Shown here: positions 1 to 7,414 of the stretch, in pieces | How the letters are laid out: the number at the start of each line of letters is the position of its first letter | How positions within the stretch are numbered: position 1 is the stretch's first letter | Notes under the pieces: generated by a model | Told to the model about the DNA's origin: nothing | Seen by the model: the letters and a program-made list of their open reading frames with translations, nothing else | Databases searched by the model: none | Position numbers and translations under genes: made by a program | Origin: an uncultured bacterium | GTDB lineage: Bacteria; Bacillota; Clostridia; Lachnospirales; Lachnospiraceae | DNA: 9,475 bases | Direction: 5' to 3' | Assembly (NCBI GenBank): GCA_905214365.1 | Contig: CAJMMH010000088.1 | Location: 1 to 9,475 of the forward strand

Positions 1-115
1 CAACCGCCAGCTTAAATCCGTCCTTATCTCCGAGAACCGTCGTGATATCACGGAAAATAATACCCGGTTCCGGGAAATCCGGAATACTTGTAATGTAATC
101 TTCAATTGTTTTCAC
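1..115 (-). CDS. apt: Adenine phosphoribosyltransferase, N-terminal part (cut by window edge)
   Basis: Apt salvages adenine by joining it to PRPP to give AMP and pyrophosphate in the cytoplasm. About 38 residues are visible, starting MKTIEDYITSIPDFPEPGI and continuing through IIFRDITTVLGDKDGFKLAV. The IPDFPxPGIxFRDIT block is the hallmark N-terminus of bacterial Apt. The PRPP-binding loop lies outside the window. The start is GTG at 113-115: an in-frame TAA lies three codons upstream and no ATG intervenes. A purine-rich AAAGGCGG lies about 8 bases upstream as a plausible Shine-Dalgarno site. It is the last visible gene of the minus-strand series, 192 bases after the TraX-family gene, so it may have its own promoter in that gap. 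Identity is firm despite the truncation; the N-terminus resembles little else. Confidence 0.88.
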   Translation of the reverse strand, partial: MKTIEDYITSIPDFPEPGIIFRDITTVLGDKDGFKLAV

Positions 116-307
116 TGCTGTTTACCGCCTTTCTTTTTTCTTCATGTGCTCCCGAAATCTCTTATATACCTGCCTTTGCGGCTGATTTCCCGCACGCAAA
201 TCAGGCACAACGAGATTCCGGAAACACATTTTATATGTTTTCGGAGGCCATATACACGCTGCCTTTACCTGCTGGCAATTTTCAGCGCAGTAAAACCTCC
301 GGAATTA
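116..307 (-). other. Intergenic gap between TraX-family gene and apt, with small repeats
   Basis: This 192-base gap has no credible gene. It contains a perfect 7-bp stem (182-188 with 198-204, 9-base loop) and a wider pairing CGGAGG/CCTCCG (242-247 with 296-301). Neither is followed by a run of U in either direction, so neither looks like a rho-independent terminator. A near-repeat ATATAC...CTGCCTTT occurs at 164-177 and 250-266, the second copy with three extra bases. A weak minus-strand promoter candidate reads TTGCCA, an 18-base spacer, then TATATG. The gap is long enough to hold an apt promoter, but none is convincing. Confidence 0.35.
164..266. repeat. Pair of imperfect direct repeats ahead of apt
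   Basis: On the plus strand ATATAC-CTGCCTTT (164-177) recurs as ATATAC-ACG-CTGCCTTT (250-266), about 86 bases apart. Both copies lie between the TraX-family stop and the apt start. They could be regulator-binding sites or chance similarity; fourteen matched bases split by a 3-base insertion is modest evidence. Confidence 0.25.
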
Positions 308-1162
308 TCAGCCTGCCGTCAATCGAAACAGGAAGCCGAGAGCTGTCAGGTGAACCGGATAGAACAGATAAAATCCGATCTGGACCGGCTTTCCTGAATA
401 ACCCTTTTTTCCATTGTACAGCGCAATCGGAATCAGCGCAAGCATGCCGTAGTACTCCAAACTGCTGCCAAGGATCACGCAGCATGCCCACAGCGCAAAT
501 CCGCTGACTGCTGTGCGGATCAGCCAAGACGGAAGCCAGACCGCAGCGTCTTCCCAATACTCGTAGATCAGTCCCATCATGCTGATCATCACAACGCCGC
601 CCATGCCGTAATCCGTATGCAGCACATGCTTTGCCAGCCAGCCGAGTACAAACGTCATTCCTGCCCACAACAGATACCGGAACAGGCACGCGACAACATA
701 CAAAGCTCCATTCAGACGTTTCTGCGCATAAAGACGTGTCAGAAGCTGCTGCGTACTCTTTGCCGTCTGCACACAGAGCATCCCAAGAAACAATGTAAAA
801 AATACATTCTGATGCCGCCAGTCCGCCCCGGAGATAATCTGTCCGATCACATTGGGCTTTCCGAGATTCACCGACAGGCCATGAAGTCCGAAGTCAAATG
901 GAAACTCAGAAACCAGAGCAAGAATCAGCAGACGTCCCGCGTACTTTTTCCAGTTTCTGGTATGATGCACACCCTCCGCAATCATAAAACAATACAGTGG
1001 AAACGCAATGCGACCAATCATCCGGCACAGCCAGTACCAGGAAATTCCATTCAGAAACGGAACGGGGGCATACATCAGCCCCCATGAGCGGAAGCACGAT
1101 GCTGCTGTATGATCGATCAGCATGGTAATAACCGCGATCAGTTTTAATACAAGTGAACTCAC
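308..1162 (-). CDS. TraX-family multi-pass membrane protein
   Basis: This 284-residue polytopic membrane protein belongs to the TraX family, named for the F-plasmid protein that acetylates pilin but widespread as chromosomal genes in Firmicutes. Family landmarks are visible in order: LKLIAVITMLIDH near residues 6-18, GRIAFPLYCFMIAEGVHHTRN at 50-70, SEFPFDFGLHG around 85-95, HQNVFFTLFLG at 117-127, DYGMGGVVMI at 184-193, IALYNGKKG at 246-254 and FYPVHL at 267-272. At least seven hydrophobic stretches fit the expected topology. The start is GTG at 1160-1162, with a purine-rich AAGGGGGGAC just upstream. It follows the ABC-F gene by 92 bases. No conjugation gene is nearby, so pilin acetylation is unlikely; an acyltransferase-like role on a cell-surface substrate is inference only. 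Membership is clear, function unknown. Confidence 0.86.
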   Translation of the reverse strand: MSSLVLKLIAVITMLIDHTAASCFRSWGLMYAPVPFLNGISWYWLCRMIGRIAFPLYCFMIAEGVHHTRNWKKYAGRLLILALVSEFPFDFGLHGLSVNLGKPNVIGQIISGADWRHQNVFFTLFLGMLCVQTAKSTQQLLTRLYAQKRLNGALYVVACLFRYLLWAGMTFVLGWLAKHVLHTDYGMGGVVMISMMGLIYEYWEDAAVWLPSWLIRTAVSGFALWACCVILGSSLEYYGMLALIPIALYNGKKGYSGKPVQIGFYLFYPVHLTALGFLFRLTAG

Positions 1163-1214
1163 TGCCGTCCCCCCTTGTTGTCCAATGTGCTTTCGGAAGC
1201 ATTTTATCGTGCTC

Positions 1215-1248
1215 AGCTATGGGGCGGCCGGACAGCCCGCCCAGCTAT
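1215..1248 (-). other. GC-rich hairpin between ABC-F and TraX-family genes
   Basis: GGGCGG (1222-1227) pairs with CCGCCC (1237-1242) across a 9-base loop, flanked on both sides by AGCTAT (1215-1220 and 1243-1248). In the minus-strand transcript the stem is not followed by a U run, so it is not a classic terminator. It could reduce or stabilise read-through from the ABC-F gene into the TraX-family gene. The function is inferred. Confidence 0.35.
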
Positions 1249-1254
1249 CGCCTT

Positions 1255-2910
1255 TTATGCCTCTTCGCCGTCCTCGTCCTCTGCTTCATCTTCGACATTT
1301 GCGGTGTAAACCTGACGCTTCATCGCCATCTCATCGCTTGCCAGGTACTCGTCGTAGGTCGTGATCTTGTCGATATAGCCGCCCGGCAGAAGCTCAATGA
1401 TACGGTTTGCCGTTGTCTGAACCAGCTGATGGTCGCGGCATGCGAACAGAATGACACCAGGGAACTTCATCATACCGTTGTTCAAAGAGGTAATGGACTC
1501 CATGTCCAGATGGTTGGTCGGCTCATCAAAGATCAGGACATTCGCGCCGGAAATCATCATCTTGGACAGCATGCAGCGTACCTTCTCTCCTCCGGAAAGA
1601 ACCTTGACCTGCTTTGCGCCGTCATCTCCGGCGAACAGCATACGGCCCAGGAAACCGCGGACATAGGTGATATCCTTCACCGGCGAATACTGCTGCAGCC
1701 AGTCGTAGATTACCAGATCGCTGTCAAACTCAGCGGTATTGTCCTTCGGGAAATACGCCTGACTTGTGGTAACGCCCCACTTGAAGGTTCCGGAATCCGG
1801 CTCCATCTCGCCGGTCAGAATCTTGAACAGGGTTGTCTTTGCCAGCTCATTTGCGCCGACAAACGCAATCTTATCATCATGGTTTACGGTAAAGGTCAGG
1901 TTGTCCAGCACCTTTACGCCATCAATGGTCTTGCACAGGTTCTCAACAGAAAGCACCTCGTTTCCGATCGGACGCTCCGGACGGAAATCAATATACGGAT
2001 ACTTTCTGGAGGACGGACGGATATCGTCCAGCTGAATCTTCTCCAACGCTCTCTTTCTGGACGTTGCCTGCTTACTCTTGGACGCGTTCGCGGAGAATCT
2101 CTGAATGAATTCCTGCAGCTCCTTGATCTTCTCTTCCTTCTTACGGTTCGCTTCCTTCATCTGCTTGATCATCAGCTGCGAGGACTCATACCAGAAATCA
2201 TAGTTTCCGGAATACAGCTGAATCTTCGCGTAGTCAACGTCGGCGATCTGTGTGCAGACCTTATTGAGGAAATAACGGTCATGGGAAACGACAATGACCG
2301 TATTTTCAAAGTTGATCAGAAACTCTTCAAGCCAGTCAATCGCAGCCAGATCCAGATGGTTGGTCGGCTCATCCATCAGCAGGATATCCGGATTTCCAAA
2401 CAGAGCTCTCGCCAGAAGAACCTTGACCTTCTGCGCGCCGTTTAACTCGGACATCATCTTGTAGTGAAGCTCGGTCTCAATTCCCAGTCCGTTCAGGAGA
2501 GCAGCCGCGTCGGAATCTGCCTCCCATCCGTTCATCTGGGCAAACTCTGCTTCCAGCTCACTGGCGCGGATTCCATCCTCATCGGTGAAATCTTCCTTCG
2601 CGTAGATCTCATCCTTTTCCTTCATAATTTCAAACAGACGGGCATTTCCCATCATAACCGTATCTAGAACCTGGCAGTTGTCATACTTGAAATGATCCTG
2701 CTCCAATACGGACAGACGCTGTCCCGGAGTAATGGTCACGGTACCGTTTGTCGGCTCCAGCTGACCGGACAGAATTTTCAGAAAGGTGGACTTTCCGGCG
2801 CCGTTCGCGCCGATGATTCCATAGCAGTTGCCCTCGGTAAACTTAATGTTTACATCTTCAAATAACGCTTTCTTACCTACTCGTAAGGTAACTCCATTTG
2901 CACTAATCAT
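1255..2910 (-). CDS. ABC-F family ATPase (YbiT/YkpA-like), asymmetric ATP sites
   Basis: Soluble protein with two ABC ATPase domains and no membrane segment, the ABC-F layout. Members act on the ribosome, as translation factors or antibiotic-protection proteins. I start it at ATG 2908-2910 (551 residues, MISANGVTLRVG), because a GAGGAG sits 4 bases upstream; the ATG at 2920-2922 overlaps that site. Domain 1: Walker A GANGAGKST (K40), signature LNGAQ (156-160), Walker B with D180/E181, switch SHD with H210. A charged linker spans about 241-316 and includes a Lys/Arg-rich stretch. Domain 2: Walker A GANELAKTT (352-360), signature LSGGE (438-442), Walker B D462/E463, then CRDH (491-494) where SHD is expected. 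The tail (539-551) is strongly acidic. Lack of an obvious resistance-type extended linker favours a housekeeping role over drug protection, but sequence alone cannot decide. Confidence 0.9.
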   Translation of the reverse strand: MISANGVTLRVGKKALFEDVNIKFTEGNCYGIIGANGAGKSTFLKILSGQLEPTNGTVTITPGQRLSVLEQDHFKYDNCQVLDTVMMGNARLFEIMKEKDEIYAKEDFTDEDGIRASELEAEFAQMNGWEADSDAAALLNGLGIETELHYKMMSELNGAQKVKVLLARALFGNPDILLMDEPTNHLDLAAIDWLEEFLINFENTVIVVSHDRYFLNKVCTQIADVDYAKIQLYSGNYDFWYESSQLMIKQMKEANRKKEEKIKELQEFIQRFSANASKSKQATSRKRALEKIQLDDIRPSSRKYPYIDFRPERPIGNEVLSVENLCKTIDGVKVLDNLTFTVNHDDKIAFVGANELAKTTLFKILTGEMEPDSGTFKWGVTTSQAYFPKDNTAEFDSDLVIYDWLQQYSPVKDITYVRGFLGRMLFAGDDGAKQVKVLSGGEKVRCMLSKMMISGANVLIFDEPTNHLDMESITSLNNGMMKFPGVILFACRDHQLVQTTANRIIELLPGGYIDKITTYDEYLASDEMAMKRQVYTANVEDEAEDEDGEEA

Positions 2911-2981
2911 AGTTCTCCTCATTCTGCCGCATCAAACGGCTTTTATTCTGTTACTGCCTGCGTAAAGCATGAACAATAACC

Positions 2982-4673
2982 TTATTTTTCCAGCAGCCGG
3001 TCTTCCCTTGTATTGCAGCTGAAAATAATTACCTGGTGACCGCAGTCCTTCAGCATCTTCATTGCCGACTCCAGCCGCCCGTCATCATAATACGCGAACA
3101 CATCATCAAAAATAAACGGCATACACGATTTCTGCCACAGCAGCTTGGAGGCCGCAACCCGGATTGCCAGATACACCTGCTCCATCGTTCCGCGGCTGAC
3201 GCTGCGGAGCGCGTACATGGTTTCCTCGCTGCCGAGGCGAATACCGGACTCTGTGCTGATCTGCACACGACTGTACTTACCGTCTGTGATCGCCGCAAGA
3301 ATCCTTCCTGCCTCGTGGCTTAAACGGTTTCCAAACGTTTCCTGCACACGGACCGCAACCCGGTCCATCGTTTCCGCCGCAACCTCCAGCGCCTCCAGCT
3401 CTTCCGCAATGCTCCGGTTATCGGCAACCCGCAGGCGGATTTCCTGCTGCCGGATTTCCAGCTTTTCGCAGGTTTTCCGGTACTCCTGCGCTCTGGCGGT
3501 CTGCTCGCAGACCTCCTGTTTGAGCGCTACCAGATCCCGGTGCATCTGATCAAAGCTTTCCTGCCGGTCGGGCGGGGCTGCTTTTTTGCAGGCGGCAAAC
3601 TGCGCCGCACTCTCATCAAACTGCGCTTTCATCTTTTCTCTGACCTGTGCCTGGTCCTCCTTCTGTCTGCGCCTGCGCGACGAAAAAACCGCATTGGCAG
3701 CCAGACCGATCAGGCATAGCGCCAGAACCGCTGATAACCCGGCTGCCGCAATCGCTGCCGTCTGCTGCTCTAAGCCGCTCTTTCCCATCGCAATCCAGCC
3801 GACCGCAACCGCAAGGATTCCGGTAAAAATCAGCAGAAGGAACGTGCTGACCCCGCGGTCGGAGGATGTTTTCTCACTGCGCGCCTGTTCCCAGTTTTTC
3901 CGGGCGGCCTCATACTGCCGACGGCGCGTATCGCGCTCCCGTTCATATGCCAGCATCTCTTCCGCGCTGTCCCGCTGTCCGCATTCAAGCTGCTGATCCA
4001 GCTCTTCATACTGGCGCTCCTTCCGGTACTGCTGCTCCCTGGCACTGTCATAATCCCTGCGCGCTTTTTTCAGCTCTTCTTCGCAGGCACGCGACTCACT
4101 GTCTGCATCCGCAAGGTACTGGCTCTTCAGTATCTGCATCCGCACCCCGATGCGTTCTCTGGCGCGGTCAATATCCACTGATACATTTTTTGTTCTGCTG
4201 GTGTTGAGAATAAAATGCTCCAGTTCCCCGGCCAGTTCCGGGTCCGCCGGACTTTTCAGCTGTTCTATGCTGATTGTATTGTCATAATTGGTCTCATTCA
4301 GGCCGTCAAGAAGCTCCTTCAGACGCGCCTGCGGCTGATCCAGCTCCTTCCCGGTTTCCTCGTCAATCAGACGCATAGACGGGCATTCCTTCCGGAAATC
4401 CCGTTCAATCCGGTATACCCGCCCCTTCAGTTCCAGGCGCATCTTTCCGCCGTAACCGCCATGATCCTCCCAGGGAAAAAAACGGTCATACACGCTTTCC
4501 TTTCCCTCCGGGGCTTCCGTTTCCATACCGAGCAGCATGCAGCGGATAAAGGCGTGAATCGTTGACTTTCCCGCTTCATTATTGCCGTACACAACATTCA
4601 ACCCCTGGCTGAAGCGGACTTTTTTATAATGAAACTTGCCAAAATGGACCAGTTCGATATCCAGTATCGTCAA
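2982..4673 (-). CDS. YhaN/SbcC-like AAA ATPase with central hydrophobic hairpin
   Basis: Probable ATPase partner of the upstream nuclease, in the style of Rad50/SbcC and B. subtilis YhaN. Of its 563 residues, the N-terminus carries FGKF (11-14) and Walker A GNNEAGKST (30-38, K36). Charged heptad-rich coiled coils follow at about 195-272 and 335-445. Between them lie two hydrophobic segments (about 276-296 and 305-329) ending in RRRR. The C-terminal half-domain has a signature-like SRGTMEQ (493-499) and Walker B FIFDD (520-524). VIIFSCNTRED (548-558) stands where an H-loop histidine is often found; none is present here. There is no CxxC zinc hook at the apex, and the protein is about half the length of SbcC. 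The start is TTG, set by an AGGAGG seven bases upstream and a 4-base overlap with the nuclease gene. Stop is TAA. A DNA-repair or DNA-end role is inferred from family and pairing. Confidence 0.82.
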   Translation of the reverse strand: MTILDIELVHFGKFHYKKVRFSQGLNVVYGNNEAGKSTIHAFIRCMLLGMETEAPEGKESVYDRFFPWEDHGGYGGKMRLELKGRVYRIERDFRKECPSMRLIDEETGKELDQPQARLKELLDGLNETNYDNTISIEQLKSPADPELAGELEHFILNTSRTKNVSVDIDRARERIGVRMQILKSQYLADADSESRACEEELKKARRDYDSAREQQYRKERQYEELDQQLECGQRDSAEEMLAYERERDTRRRQYEAARKNWEQARSEKTSSDRGVSTFLLLIFTGILAVAVGWIAMGKSGLEQQTAAIAAAGLSAVLALCLIGLAANAVFSSRRRRQKEDQAQVREKMKAQFDESAAQFAACKKAAPPDRQESFDQMHRDLVALKQEVCEQTARAQEYRKTCEKLEIRQQEIRLRVADNRSIAEELEALEVAAETMDRVAVRVQETFGNRLSHEAGRILAAITDGKYSRVQISTESGIRLGSEETMYALRSVSRGTMEQVYLAIRVAASKLLWQKSCMPFIFDDVFAYYDDGRLESAMKMLKDCGHQVIIFSCNTREDRLLEK

Positions 4674-5728
4674 TTGGTTTCCTCCTGATCAAGCAGGGCC
4701 TCCAGCCCGCAGTACAGCGCCCGCTGAACCTTCGGGTCCGAAGGCCGCTTCAGCAGCTCCTCCATGTACATTCCTACGACGTCGTCCCGGTGCTCGTCCA
4801 TCAGCGCAACCAGATCATAATCCGGTACCGTGCGGTCGTCCACCTCAACGACATTGCCGAGCGCTAACAGCGCAGCTCTGTCATATATCTGCTTTAACGC
4901 ATGCTTTCCGTTCAGCGTGATCATGTAGATATTCCGTTCTCCCTGCTTCTCCATGACCGCCTTCAGCCGTTTCTGAAGCTCATCGCTTCCAATATCGGCA
5001 GAAACGCGGACCTTCAGTGAAACGTACTCTCTCACAGATACAGGCACAAAACTTACCCTGCACCCCTTCTGCGTCAACTCGCCGAGCAGATATCCATGTT
5101 TTCCAATCTCATCCTTGCACAACGGCTCCGGACTGCCTGCATAGGCAATGTGTCCCGGAACCAAAAACCGAGGCTGATGCTCATGGCCGAGCGCCACATA
5201 ATCAAAGCCCGCCTTTTCCAGTTCCTCTGTATGAAACGGCAGATGCTTCGGATCGCCTCCATGTGCAAGAAGAATGCAGTAGCGGCTTTCTCCGTCCGGC
5301 CGCATATCCTCCAGACGGCGGCTGCCGTCAGCGCTTCTCCGGTAGCTCATCCCGCAGACGCTGGTATCAAGCTGCTTCAGGTAAACGCTTTCTTCCTCCG
5401 CAGCCTTTAAAAAATGAACGTTGTCCGCCCAGGAAAACTCATCGTAAGCTCCTCCCGGCCGGACAAAGTCACAGTCTCCGCTGATCAGAACCACCTGCGT
5501 CGGCGCGATCCCGGCCAGTATTTCATTTGCCCGTTTCAGTTCCTCAACTGCAGGCGGCGTGTCAAACAGATCCCCGGCAATCAGCAGAAGATCCGCCTCT
5601 TTTTTCCTGCAGTCGCCGGCAATCGCCGCAAAGGTTGTCCACAGCTCTTCTTCTCTCTCGTGTCCCCACGGAAAGCTGACGTCCGGCCTGCGGCCGAGGT
5701 GGACATCCGCAATGTGTATAAACCTCAT
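4670..5728 (-). CDS. YhaO/SbcD/Mre11-like metallophosphoesterase (DNA exonuclease family)
   Basis: A 352-residue calcineurin-like phosphoesterase related to Mre11, SbcD and YhaO, which use two metal ions to cut DNA ends alongside a Rad50-like ATPase. Visible metal and catalytic motifs: ADVHLG (D8, H10), AGDLFD (51-56, D53), LAHGGD (H156) and LGHEHQP (H182, H184). The fourth landmark is altered: where the family has GNHD or GNHE, this protein has GDCD (84-87), so the metal-binding Asn is Asp and the catalytic His is Cys. AYAGSPEPL (195-203) is also typical of SbcD-type enzymes. A C-terminal capping/partner-binding region follows from about residue 225. The start ATG (5726-5728) has AAGGAG upstream. 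The gene lies 73 bases after asnS and overlaps the ATPase gene by four bases. Family assignment is firm; nuclease activity is uncertain because of GDCD. Confidence 0.86.
   Translation of the reverse strand: MRFIHIADVHLGRRPDVSFPWGHEREEELWTTFAAIAGDCRKKEADLLLIAGDLFDTPPAVEELKRANEILAGIAPTQVVLISGDCDFVRPGGAYDEFSWADNVHFLKAAEEESVYLKQLDTSVCGMSYRRSADGSRRLEDMRPDGESRYCILLAHGGDPKHLPFHTEELEKAGFDYVALGHEHQPRFLVPGHIAYAGSPEPLCKDEIGKHGYLLGELTQKGCRVSFVPVSVREYVSLKVRVSADIGSDELQKRLKAVMEKQGERNIYMITLNGKHALKQIYDRAALLALGNVVEVDDRTVPDYDLVALMDEHRDDVVGMYMEELLKRPSDPKVQRALYCGLEALLDQEETN
4681..4686 (-). promoter_or_regulatory. Strong ribosome binding site fixing a TTG start
   Basis: A perfect AGGAGG lies within the last codons of the nuclease gene, seven bases before the TTG at 4671-4673. 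The nuclease TGA stop (4670-4672) overlaps that TTG. This decides the rare start codon and indicates translational coupling of the two partners, which would keep their amounts matched. Confidence 0.8.
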
Positions 5729-5801
5729 CCGTGCTCTCCTTCCTGCCGCGCGCCGGACCGGCCAGACAGACTGACCGGCTCCCGGCTGCTTCTTACCGAC
5801 A

Positions 5802-7193
5802 TCAGATATCGCAGTTGTTTACAGTTCTGGGGAACGGAAGCACGTCACGGATGTTGCCCATACCCGTCAGATACATCACACAGCGCTCAAAGCCAAGACC
5901 AAAGCCCGCATGACGCGCACTTCCGAAGCGGCGCAGATCCAGATAGAACTTGTAATCCTCTTCTTTCAGGCCGAGCTCCTTCATACGGGTTGTCAGCTTC
6001 TCATAGTCATCCTCACGCTGGCTTCCGCCGATGATCTCTCCAATTCCCGGTACCAGGCAGTCCATAGCTGCAACCGTCTTTCCATCCTCGTTGAGCTTCA
6101 TGTAGAATGCCTTGATCTCCTTCGGATAATCGGTAACAAATACCGGACGCTTGAAGATCTCCTCGGTCAGATAACGCTCATGCTCAGTCTGCAGATCGCA
6201 GCCCCAGGATACCTTATAGTCAAACTTGTCATTGTGCTCCTTCAGCAGCTCAATTGCCTCGGTATAGGTAACGCGTCCGAACTCGGAATTCAGCACATGG
6301 TTCAGGCGGTCTAACAGTCCCTTGTCAATGAAGTTGTTGAAGAACTGCATCTCCTGCGGCGCATGCTCCAGTACATAACGGATTACATACTTCAGCATAT
6401 CCTCAGCCAGACGCATATCGTCATCCAGATCCGCGAACGCAATTTCCGGCTCGATCATCCAGAACTCTGCCGCATGACGGGTCGTGTTGGAATTTTCCGC
6501 GCGGAAGGTCGGTCCGAACGTATAGATGTTGCGGAATGCCATTGCGAAGGTCTCGCCATTGAGCTGTCCGCTTACGGTCAGGTTGGTCGGCTTTCCGAAG
6601 AAATCCTGGCTGTAATCAACCGTTCCATCCTCATTCTTCGGAACATTATTCAGATCAAGTGTCGTAACCTGGAACATCTCGCCCGCGCCCTCGCAGTCGC
6701 TTCCGGTAATCAACGGAGTGTGAACATAAACAAAATCACGCTCCTGGAAGAACTGATGGATCGCGTACGCAATCAGAGAACGAACACGGAATACTGCCTG
6801 GAAGGTATTGGTGCGCGGACGCAGATGCGTCATCGTACGCAAATACTCCAATGTATGGCGCTTCTTCTGAAGCGGATAATCTGGAGATGACGCTCCCTCA
6901 ATGACAACCTCATCCGCCTGAATCTCAAACGGCTGCTTTGCCTGCGGAGTCGCAACCAGCGTACCGGTTACGATCAGCGCTGCTCCGACATTGCTCTTGG
7001 ATACAGCGGCAAAATTCTCCATTGTATCGTGGTATACCACCTGAAGCGGCTCAAAATATGTGCCGTCGCTCAGTACAATAAAACCAAAGGTTTTGGAATC
7101 GCGGATGCTGCGGATCCAGCCTCCTACGGTAATTTTCTGGTTAAGATACTTCTCTGTGTTCTTGAACACATCGCGAATTGTTAAAATTTCCAT
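5802..7193 (-). CDS. asnS: Asparagine--tRNA ligase
   Basis: AsnS charges tRNA-Asn with asparagine using ATP, in the cytoplasm. The 463-residue product matches the usual bacterial length (about 460-470). An N-terminal OB-fold anticodon-binding domain covers roughly residues 18-105 (ITVGGWIRSIRDSKTFGFI is typical). The class II catalytic domain follows, with motif 2 at FRAEN (230-234) and motif 3 at GFGLGFERC (430-438). The sequence ends in PFPRTVNNCDI, close to the standard AsnS ending. TSDCEGAGE-type active-site residues appear as GSDCEGAGEMF (164-174). I chose ATG 7191-7193 because GAGAGG precedes it by about four bases and the OB domain begins right after it. An open frame continues upstream to 7403 but starts at the inferred transcript end and encodes nothing recognisable. 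All expected motifs are intact. Confidence 0.97.
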   Translation of the reverse strand: MEILTIRDVFKNTEKYLNQKITVGGWIRSIRDSKTFGFIVLSDGTYFEPLQVVYHDTMENFAAVSKSNVGAALIVTGTLVATPQAKQPFEIQADEVVIEGASSPDYPLQKKRHTLEYLRTMTHLRPRTNTFQAVFRVRSLIAYAIHQFFQERDFVYVHTPLITGSDCEGAGEMFQVTTLDLNNVPKNEDGTVDYSQDFFGKPTNLTVSGQLNGETFAMAFRNIYTFGPTFRAENSNTTRHAAEFWMIEPEIAFADLDDDMRLAEDMLKYVIRYVLEHAPQEMQFFNNFIDKGLLDRLNHVLNSEFGRVTYTEAIELLKEHNDKFDYKVSWGCDLQTEHERYLTEEIFKRPVFVTDYPKEIKAFYMKLNEDGKTVAAMDCLVPGIGEIIGGSQREDDYEKLTTRMKELGLKEEDYKFYLDLRRFGSARHAGFGLGFERCVMYLTGMGNIRDVLPFPRTVNNCDI

Positions 7194-7338
7194 TTTTCCT
7201 CTCATTCCGCCGCTGCACATCCCGGCTTTTTCGCCTGATCTGTTCTGACGCCACTGCTTCCAGCTGCGCGTGCTGTTCCTGCCAGACCATTTCCGGCGCT
7301 GCGGCTCTGTTTCCATTGCGTATATCAGAGAGTATGCT

Positions 7339-7360
7339 GCTCCGGCAAGACTGCCGGAGC
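7339..7360 (+). terminator. Perfect hairpin in the asnS leader, terminator-like only on the plus strand
   Basis: GCTCCGGCA (7339-7347) and TGCCGGAGC (7352-7360) form a perfect 9-bp stem with a 4-base loop. Read on the plus strand it is followed by CCTTTTT and a second T run, as in a rho-independent terminator. Read on the minus strand, the direction of asnS, no U run follows. It would therefore stop antisense transcripts, not asnS. In the asnS mRNA it may simply be a leader hairpin. Confidence 0.45.
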
Positions 7361-7414
7361 CCTTTTTGACCGGATTTTTGCCCTTCCGTCCCTCTGGGCG
7401 CAATTCTGTTCCTT

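Noticed and set aside
308..1162. TraX-family gene as a sign of a conjugative element
   Set aside because: No relaxase, mating-pair, integrase or attachment-site sequences are present, and chromosomal TraX-family genes are common in Firmicutes.
1153..2445. A 430-codon open frame on the plus strand
   Set aside because: It lies antisense to the ABC-F gene, whose motifs are unmistakable. The antisense product matches no family I know and it has no convincing ribosome binding site.
2982..5728. Nuclease-ATPase pair as an anti-phage defence system
   Set aside because: The pair sits in a housekeeping gene cluster with no other defence or mobile genes, and YhaO/YhaN-like pairs are ordinary chromosomal genes. 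The odd motifs alone do not justify a defence claim.
5729..5801. GC-rich inverted repeat between asnS and the nuclease gene as a terminator
   Set aside because: The CCGG/CAG pairing has a mismatch and no U run follows on the minus strand, so termination there is not supported.
7141..7283. Out-of-frame reading across the asnS start with a cluster of Asn codons, suggestive of asparagine-sensing attenuation
   Set aside because: The Asn codons arise from the A-rich ribosome binding site and start region. A stalled ribosome there would cover the asnS start and lower expression, opposite to what is needed, and there is no following terminator.
7194..7403. In-frame upstream extension of asnS by 70 codons from a TTG
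   Set aside because: The TTG sits only a few bases from the inferred transcription start, the added residues match nothing, and ATG 7191-7193 has its own ribosome binding site and gives the normal family length.
7194..7409. T-box riboswitch in the asnS leader
   Set aside because: No AGGGTGGNACCGCG-like sequence and no terminator with U run on the asnS strand could be found.
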